This document shows, piece after piece, positions 57,830 through 64,000 of a DNA stretch of 64,000 nt. Source of the DNA: Avena insularis (Eukaryota; Streptophyta; Magnoliopsida; Poales; Poaceae). The position numbers and the translations under genes are program-made. Location: positions 87,403,285 through 87,467,284 of the forward strand of contig CM042694.1 of the NCBI GenBank assembly GCA_023614405.1, read 5' to 3'. The number at the start of each line of letters is the position of its first letter. Position 1 is the stretch's first letter. The notes beneath the pieces were generated by a model, which was given only the letters and a program-made list of their open reading frames with translations, made no database searches and was not told the DNA's origin.

Positions 57830-58316
57830 ATGGCCACCATCGCCAAGTTTCTCCTTCTTGCCCTCGTTGTCATCTCGGTGCAAGGTACGTACGCATTCTT
57901 CAAGCTACTCCGATCCATCCAGTAATTGATCTGAGTGAGACAGATCGTGATTGCCCAAGATGATTCATTCCGTCGACGCGTGCGTGCGTGCAGGATCGAG
58001 CGGCCAGCGCTGCAGCGTGAAGGACGTCCAGGTGCAGACTGTGACGAGCGCCCGCTCGGGGAGCAACGACGAGTTTCTGTTCGAGGTGCGGGTGAAGAAC
58101 CTGTGCCCCTGCAGCGTCAGGAACGTGCGCGTCGACGGCCGGGGCTTCGACTCGACGCTGGAGGTAGACCCGGCGGTGTTCAGGGCCGAGGGTGGCGGCA
58201 TCTACCTGGTGAACGCCGGCGGCCCGATCGCGACCATGGCCACCGTCAGCTTCGTCTACTCCTGGGACCACTACTTCCAGCTCACCCCAAAGAGCTTGGA
58301 CGTGGAGTGCTCCTAG
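57830..58316 (+). CDS. TPD1-like small secreted protein (125 aa, two exons)
   Basis: Exon 1 57830-57884 codes a signal peptide (MATIAKFLLLALVVISVQG). Donor G|GTACGT and acceptor gtgcag bound an intron of 109 bp. Exon 2 57994-58316 gives the mature part. Family marks of TAPETUM DETERMINANT1-like proteins are CSVKDVQVQT, FEVRVKNLCPCSVRNV, GFDSTLEVDPAVFR, YLVNAGGPI and VSFVYSWDHYFQL. TPD1 proteins are extracellular ligands of LRR receptor kinases in anther cell fate; the grass relatives are numerous and mostly uncharacterised. This one has four Cys in the mature chain (QRC, LCPC, VEC) where canonical members have six, so it belongs to a divergent branch. GC-rich coding sequence in an AT-rich setting is normal for grass genes. 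Confidence 0.85.
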
Positions 58317-58348
58317 CTAGACTTCTCTGCTTGTTGCGTACGTGCGCA

Positions 58349-58492
58349 CGATGAGATTTGTGGTGAATAAGAGAGAAGAATGTAAAATAACCATTATTCA
58401 CCATTATTCACTAGCACGATGAAATTTGGGGTGAATAAGAGTATCACTAGCAGATCAGTAAAACAGACAAGAATGTAAATTCACCATTATTC
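58349..58492 (+). repeat. Short duplication in the 3' flank of the TPD1-like gene
   Basis: acgatgagatttgtggtgaa and acgatgaaatttggggtgaa, each followed by taagag and later aagaatgtaaa plus ccattattc, form two copies about 68 bp apart. Confidence 0.7.
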
Positions 58493-58544
58493 TACGATTT
58501 TTGGAAAAAAATATCCATTTCAGATCTCAGAAACGTCTGCGTGA

Positions 58545-58869
58545 TTTTTTTAGGCTCGTTCGTTTAATCCGTGGGAGGCATGGATCGATCTGGATTGCGA
58601 TCGAGATCCAACCCAATCCAGCCCAGTGAGATATTTTTTCCAGCCCACTAAAGTTGAGTCTTCCTTTACACCCGACGTGAATATTAGCCCAAACCATCCC
58701 GTCCATGTTGAGTTAGCTAACACGGTCTGGAGAAAAATTCTCCCCACCCGACGTCTGGAAAATTTCAACGATCGCGAGAGAGCGGGTGGGGAGACGGAGA
58801 CCGCGACATGGCGCCTTCCTCTTCACGGTCGGCTCTCTCCTTCATCAGCAATGTTCTTCCTGGCAGTGC
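58545..58869 (+). repeat. Tandem duplication, unit 1 (leader plus ATG exon-like)
   Basis: It matches 58870-59216 in order: ttcgtttaatccgtggga, catggatcgatctggattgc, aaagttgagtcttcctt, agcccaaaccatcccgtcca, ccccacccgacgtctggaaa, gacatggcgccttcc. The ATG frame (MAPSSSRSALSF) has no known domain. Confidence 0.85.
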
Positions 58870-59216
58870 GAATTTTTTTAGGCCTCATTCGTTTAATCCG
58901 TGGGAGACATGGATCGATCTGGATTGCGATCCGATCCAACCCAATCCAACCCAACGAGATATTTTTTTCCATCCCTCTAAAGTTGAGTCTTCCTTAATTT
59001 GCACCCGGCGGGAATATTAGCCCAAACCATCCCGTCCATCTTGAGCTAACACGGTCTGAAAAAAAATTCTCCCCACCCGACGTCTGGAAAATTTCAACGA
59101 CGCAAGAGAGAGCGAGCCAAGGGGTGGGAAGAGGGGACGCGGCGGTCTCGGCGACCGTGACATGGCGCCTTCCCTTCAACTTTCGCCTCCTTCACCAGCA
59201 ACGTTCTCCCTGGTAT
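58870..59216 (+). repeat. Tandem duplication, unit 2
   Basis: Second copy of 58545-58869. Its ATG (59161) opens MAPSLQLSPPSPATFSL up to a possible donor ctg|gtatgc at 59212. No downstream exon was identified, so this may be the duplicated 5' end of a lost gene. Confidence 0.85.
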
Positions 59217-59409
59217 GCCCCCTTTATTTATCATCCTTTCCATCTCCTAAGTCCTACCTAGGGTTCTTGGTCAGAGATTATTCTTGGAGAAATATGGCAG
59301 AAATTCGGAGGAAGTAGAAGGGGGACAGGGAGGTAGACAACGGGAAGGAGATTCCATCAGTAGAGTAGAGTTACGATTTACCAATGTACGTCTCCTGCTA
59401 ATTCAGTCC
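59217..59409. other. Unassigned DNA after the tandem duplication
   Basis: No supported feature; short open frames only. Confidence 0.5.
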
Positions 59410-59463
59410 AAGCAACTCTGGTAGCTTTTTTTTTTTTTTTTTTTTTGAGAAAGCAACTCTGGT
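59410..59463. repeat. Poly(T) tract between 13-bp direct repeats (retroposition footprint)
   Basis: aagcaactctggt stands at 59410-59422 and 59451-59463. Between them are only agc, 21 T's (59426-59446) and gaga. This is what an insertion by LINE machinery leaves if little more than a poly(A) tail is copied. Confidence 0.65.
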
Positions 59464-59591
59464 TGTTGATAGAATATGTACTCCCGAGACACGCCATAAA
59501 TTTGTGAAACCTCTTTGTAAGATTATGTCATTTGGATCTTGAAGTTTGTGTATTTTATTTACCCTGAGCTGACAAAAGACACAAACGAGGT

Positions 59592-60500
59592 TTTTTTTCC
59601 AAAATGGGGAGCGAAGCCCCGGCCTCTGCATCAAGCGATGCACACAGCCTTTATTCATTATTAGAACCACAGTGTCTGGCAAAAGGCATTACAAAGATCA
59701 TACAAACCGGATCTTCCAAAACAAAACACCGAGCAAAAACAATAGCCATATCGGTAGCTCCACGACGAGATCTAGCAAACACCTAGCTGCCTCTTTCAAC
59801 CCCGACCCACGGTCACTCGTAGCGACTCACCAATAGATCCTGAAGTGCCTGAGCGGTGGCTCAAACTCATGCAAAAGGGGCCCAAATCCGCCCAGCCTCT
59901 CCATGGAGTGGCGCCCACGCACACTCCTGATGTCACCGCCTTCACAATCTTCCACCAAACCGTCTTCAGCGTGTACATCGATGCGCAGACTCTTACCACA
60001 CCAGCCACTGACACCACATCGGTGCCAAGTAGCACCACCTCCCTACGCGCTAGCCGCTCCACCTCTCCTGCCTTTTCCATCCAGTGCTGCTCCACAGACG
60101 ATGCTCCCAAGAGAGAACGCGACACCGCAACGCTGCCATCGCCCGACCCGAAGATCTTAGGGTTTCCCCTAGAGCAACACAAGTGAGGTCGACACTAGTT
60201 ACACAACGATGCCTTCATCAAAATCACAGTGTGGTAACGCTGCCATCGCCCGCCAATCAACATGATTTTCACAGGCACCTAGGTATTCCCGCCTCGCAGC
60301 CGGGACTAGATCTCGGGGTCTGTCAACGTAGCCTCAGGCCGACCATCTACGACGGAGAAGATGACCACCACCACAAAGCCCAGGGCATCTTCCCTAGGCA
60401 TCCTCATGATGCGAAGCAGTCCCCAGATGGCCTCCGCGCCACTTCCCCGATCGGCGGTGAAGACGCCAAAATTTGGAGGCGGTTGATCCAATAAGATCAA
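59592..60500 (-). mobile_element. LINE-derived non-coding element with poly(A) end
   Basis: On the minus strand the end reads tgaataaaggctgtgtgcat, cgatgcagaggccggggc and ccccattttgg plus A tract. This is the same tail style as the LINE at 30798 (ttcaaaggatgcacgcatcc / gagccctgtctctgcattc). Frames inside on either strand have no domain. The right border is not defined. Confidence 0.5.
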
Positions 60501-60568
60501 CCACCACCGCCTCCAGCTAGTGATACATTGATGTCCACCACCGCCTCCAGCTAGTGATACATTGATGT
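60501..60568. repeat. 34-bp tandem duplication at the LTR border
   Basis: ccaccaccgcctccagctag plus tgatacattgatgt occurs twice in a row (60501-60534, 60535-60568). The second copy runs into the LTR-like sequence, so part of the unit may be LTR end sequence. Confidence 0.8.
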
Positions 60569-61947
60569 ATCTATAATTTTTGATGTTTCATGCTTCGTTT
60601 TATCTACTTTCTTATGTTTTGTCCACACTTTGGAGTACTTTTCATATGATTTTTTGGACTAACCTATTAACAAGAGCCACAATGCCAGTTGCCTGTTTTC
60701 TGCTGTTTTTGGTTCCAGGAAAGTCAGAAAATCAATATTCTCGGAATTGGACGGGACAAAAGCCAAAGTTCCTATTTTACCGGAAGACTCACGAAGCCAG
60801 AAGCAGCGACGGAGGAGCGCCAGGGCCTGGCCACACCATGTGATGGCGTGGGCTAGCCCTGGCCACGCCACCAGGTGGTGTGGGCCCCCTGGCCGCCCAC
60901 CGACCTTGCATCTTCGCCTATAAGAAGCCTCCCGATGCATAAACCCTAAATAGTCAATCAGAAATCCAAGAAAAGTTCCGCTGCGCCCATACGAAGGGAG
61001 ATTGAGGGACAGAAAGTCTGTTGGCATCCTGCCAGAGGAAATGCCCGAGCCATCTCCATCGATCTCCACCACCATCTCCATCACCATTGTTGATTCCCAT
61101 GATGAGGAGGGAGTAGTTCTCTCTCGAGGCTAAGGGTTCTACCGGTAGCTATGTGTTCATCTCTCTCTATGCATGATCATAGTGTGATCATGAGCTTGTA
61201 ATATATAGATCTATTCTGTTACTCAAGTGCTTTAATAGATCTCTGCTCTCCCCATGTGTGTGAAAGTGACAGCGTGCACACCATGGTGGCACTTAGGCTA
61301 GAGATTGCAAATACTTGTTATGAGTTATATTTGGAGTTGGATGTCTTTATGAAATTGTGGTGTTCGTTGGACTCATCTAGTACTCAAGGTGACAGTGTGG
61401 GGTTTCTAGATGGGAAAGGCTTACTTTAAGGTGTGCTGTTATAGCCCTACCATCGATTAGAGTGTTCAACCGGAGAGTAGTTAAGAGTAGTATTATAAAG
61501 AGAAGATATTTATATGAGAGTGTTCACTAGTGAAAGTATGATCCTAGGCCTTGTTTCTAAGCATTGATACACTGTTTGCAATTAGATCTATTACATGTTT
61601 GCTTGTTTCCATTTTTATTCAGTTTTACTTTAGTCTTTTCCATGCCATCAAGCTATCTTCTATCACCGTTACCACTTATAATTATCCATACCACTTGTAT
61701 TTCACTATCTCTTCGTCGAACTAGTGCACCTATACACCTGACAAGTGTATTGGGTGTGTTGGGGACACAAGAGACTTCTTGTATCTTGATTGCAGGGTTG
61801 CTTGAGAGGGGATATTTTTGACCACTTCCTCCCTGAGTTCGATAAACCTTGGGTGATCCACTTAAGGGAAAACTTGTTGCTGTTCTACAAACCTCTGCAC
61901 TTGGAGGCCCAACAACTGTCTATAAGAATAGAAGTGCGTAGACATCA
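60555..61947 (+). mobile_element. Gypsy-type LTR (solo or 5' LTR)
   Basis: It starts tgatacattgatgtatctat-aatttttgatg and ends gtgcgtagacatca (TG...CA). The body has the Triticeae LTR hallmarks aaaccttgggtgatccactt, cttggaggcccaacaactg and tataagaatagaag. Length is 1393 bp. The flanking pentamers gctag and ccccg differ, so no target duplication is shown. The CACTA element begins five bases after its end. No internal domain follows. Confidence 0.7.
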
Positions 61948-61952
61948 CCCCG

Positions 61953-64000
61953 CACTACTACAGATTTGGCTATCCATGGATTGGTATCCAGTGGCGCATA
62001 GGAAGTGTGGTGCGCCATAGGTAAATTCCCTGTGGCGCATGTGGTAAAGCTGCGTCACAGATAGGGAAATTATCCGTGGCGCATGGTAAAAGGGTGCGCC
62101 GCAGGTAAGTCTAGGTAGCCCCAGCTAACACTTATGGATGGCCCCTGACATATATGTGGCACATGTCAGGGCCATGTGTCACGGATACTTTCATTACCTG
62201 TGGCGTACCGTACTGGCATGCGTCACGGATATGTCAGGGGCCATCCATAAGTGGCAGATATAGATGGCCCTTGACATATCCGTGGCGCATCCTGTTAGGT
62301 GTGCCACTGATGTTCCTGTATCCATGGCGCGTTCCGTGGACGTGCGACACTGATATGTCGAGCACCATTTATACAGCTAGTCACCACCTTTTCCCACTTG
62401 GTGCACTTTCCCCTCCACTCACTTTCCCCCTCTAGCCTAGACCAGATTTGGTCGTGTTCTTCCTCCTCCCCACCACATTTCTCCCATGAATTCACTCATT
62501 TTAGTCATCTAAAACTATTTTGGATGGTAGATTTGTAAAAGGAAGGCTAGATCTACTAAAACCACCGATTCGCTTTCCTCCTCCTCCATCGTTTACTAGG
62601 TGAGTAGATGCATGGAAGGACATGCATGTTTGTGTGTATGCAATGAATTGCTTGTGATGATCATGATTGCGTGGGCGAGATGTTATTGTTGCTTGTTGTA
62701 TGAATATGTGCGTGTATGTGACAAAGTTTGTGGTACGGTACGGTATGTGTTGTGTGGTGTATGCATGTTTGCCGAAATGTTGATTAATTTCCGTTTCGGC
62801 AAATCGTTTGCATTACGCGTATGTCCTATTTTTAGGAGAGGTCATACCAAATTTTTCTGGCGACCATGCATGCATGTGTGTGCATGTTCTAAAATATTCT
62901 CTTGCTCTACACTGCGCAGGTGATCATAGTCATCAAGATGAGCGAAAGCCTCGTGGCTAGATATTTGAAAGGCACGACGGCCGAAATGATCCAGAACAAC
63001 GAGACCCAGATAAGATGTTTGTGTCACAAATGCAGACTCAGGGGCTTGATGGACCCTTATTCCGGAGTATCGCAGAACCACCTTCTCGTGCATGGTTTCA
63101 TTTCTGGCTTTACTCGTTGGATCAGTGACGAAGGTTACATTAATGGGACTATAGGAAATGAGGAAGGGCGGCAGGACAACAATAACGGAGAGGGTGGGCG
63201 AGAAGCCGAAGAGCCTCCCGTACATGATCATCACGAAGGAGATGCGGGGAAAGATGATGGAGAATAAGCGGACACGCAGCAGACGCTGCAAACAGCCTTG
63301 TAGGACCCTCATGTTCAAGAACTTGTCCTCAAGGAGACGAGCAACCCCAAAGCTGCCGCTAGAGAGAAAGCCAAGCTGGCACAACTGGAGATAGACGGGA
63401 GTACTCCATTGCATGAAGGATGTCGGCCCGATGATACCTGCTTGAATGTAATGCTCAAGGCTCTGGAGATGAAGGCGAAACACAACTGGACCGACACAAG
63501 CTTCAGTGATATGATTAGATTCTGGCATGACTGTCTTCCTAAATCGAACACTCGTCCAGCAAATATCGAGGAGGCAAAGAAAGTTGTGTGCCCTCTCGAT
63601 CTACTGCACGTTAAATACCACGCCTGCATCAATGATTGCATCATTTATCGGAACGAGTACGCGAATAGAACCACATGTTCTATGTGCGGCCATGCACGAT
63701 ACAAGAGAGGGAAGAAAGCTCCAGAAAAAGTGGTATGGTACTTTTCGGTCACTCCTCGTCTACTGTGGTATTTTCTAGACCCTAAGGAAGCAAATATCAT
63801 GCGCTGGCACACGGAAAGGAAGAAGCCCGAAGATGATCCGGATAAGGAGAAGATGCTAACACACCCTTCGGACGCTTGTCGGTGGAATGCAATGGACATC
63901 GAGTTCTCGTTTTTTGGGAACGATCCAAGGAACGTTAGGCTGGGTATGAGCACCGATGGATTAAATCCATTTGGCAATCAGGGCAGCACACATAGCACCT
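61953..64000 (+). mobile_element. CACTA (En/Spm) transposon, 5' part, runs off the window
   Basis: The terminus cactactacagatttggc at 61953 is followed by a subterminal region (to about 62350) dense in gtggcgcat, tgcgccac and tgcgtcac motifs in both orientations, the usual transposase-binding layout. Then comes a leader of about 0.5 kb and the transposase frame. The other end is outside the window. Confidence 0.85.
62938..64000 (+). pseudogene. CACTA TNP2-type transposase, two in-frame stops, 3' partial
   Basis: The ATG at 62938 opens an N-terminal transposase-associated region (IRCLCHKCRLRG, HLLVHGFISGF, W at the expected place). TAA at 63265-63267 and TAG at 63301-63303 interrupt one and the same frame. 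After that it is open to the window edge (about 230 codons) and shows the TNP2 family segments: YRNEYANRTTCSMCGHARYK, KVVWYFSVTPRLLWYF, MRWHTERKKPED and RLGMSTDGLNPFG. The catalytic core lies beyond the window. The stops may be mutations; an intron covering them is possible but no clear GT-AG pair was fixed. Confidence 0.85.

Noticed and set aside
59796..60186. Overlapping frames of 113-128 codons on both strands
   Set aside because: They lie within the LINE-derived element, have no domain, and no splice or start context supports them.

Overview
The window is nuclear DNA of a grass in the Triticeae (wheat, barley, rye, Aegilops group). The main evidence is a 1690-bp solo LTR of the Angela/WIS/BARE copia type at 32404-34093. 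Stowaway, Tourist, CACTA, LINE and gypsy-type sequences of the kind that fill these genomes, genes split by GT-AG introns, and a GC-rich two-exon gene next to AT-rich filler agree with this. No bacterial, organellar or CRISPR feature was seen.

Layout. 1-4700: a Helitron 3' terminus next to an orphan first exon of a secreted protein, nested Stowaway and Tourist MITEs, and tandem repeats. 4890-11500: an F-box/LRR gene (7445-8916, + strand) with a one-base frameshift; its promoter/leader is duplicated in tandem upstream and a second direct repeat lies downstream. 11500-16235: decayed copia remnants and unassigned DNA. 16236-20848: a decayed short-LTR copia element (- strand). 20888-29535: two diverged copies of a four-coding-exon gene for a DUF3615 protein (21014-22195 and 26754-28254, both - strand); I could rebuild complete reading frames for both (219 and 228 aa). 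29540-37549: LINE-type DNA, including a near full-length LINE (- strand) split by the Angela solo LTR, which has an exact CAAAT target duplication.

37550-49053 holds the most interesting set. Two intact two-exon genes (38051-38460 and 43422-43824, + strand) encode small secreted precursors that end in DYYGPSDHSPRHH and DYYGATDHSPRHH. This resembles the tyrosine-sulfated RGF/GLV/CLEL peptide hormones. A third copy is broken: promoter at about 45030-45262, 16-codon exon remnant at 49003. It is split by a CACTA-like insertion carrying a tandem repeat of about 655 bp.

49395-55095: a non-coding LTR element (LARD type). 56756-57430: a LINE tail. 57830-58316: an intact two-exon gene for a TPD1-like small secreted protein. 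58545-59216: a tandem duplication of about 330 bp. 59592-61947: LINE-like and gypsy-type LTR sequence. 61953-64000: the 5' part of a CACTA transposon with a TNP2-type transposase that runs off the window edge.

Five genes look host-derived: the F-box gene, the DUF3615 pair and the two peptide precursors, plus the TPD1-like gene as a sixth. The peptide and TPD1-like products are probably cell-cell signals. Nothing in the sequence shows that the genes form one pathway. The shared theme is local tandem duplication followed by transposon insertion.
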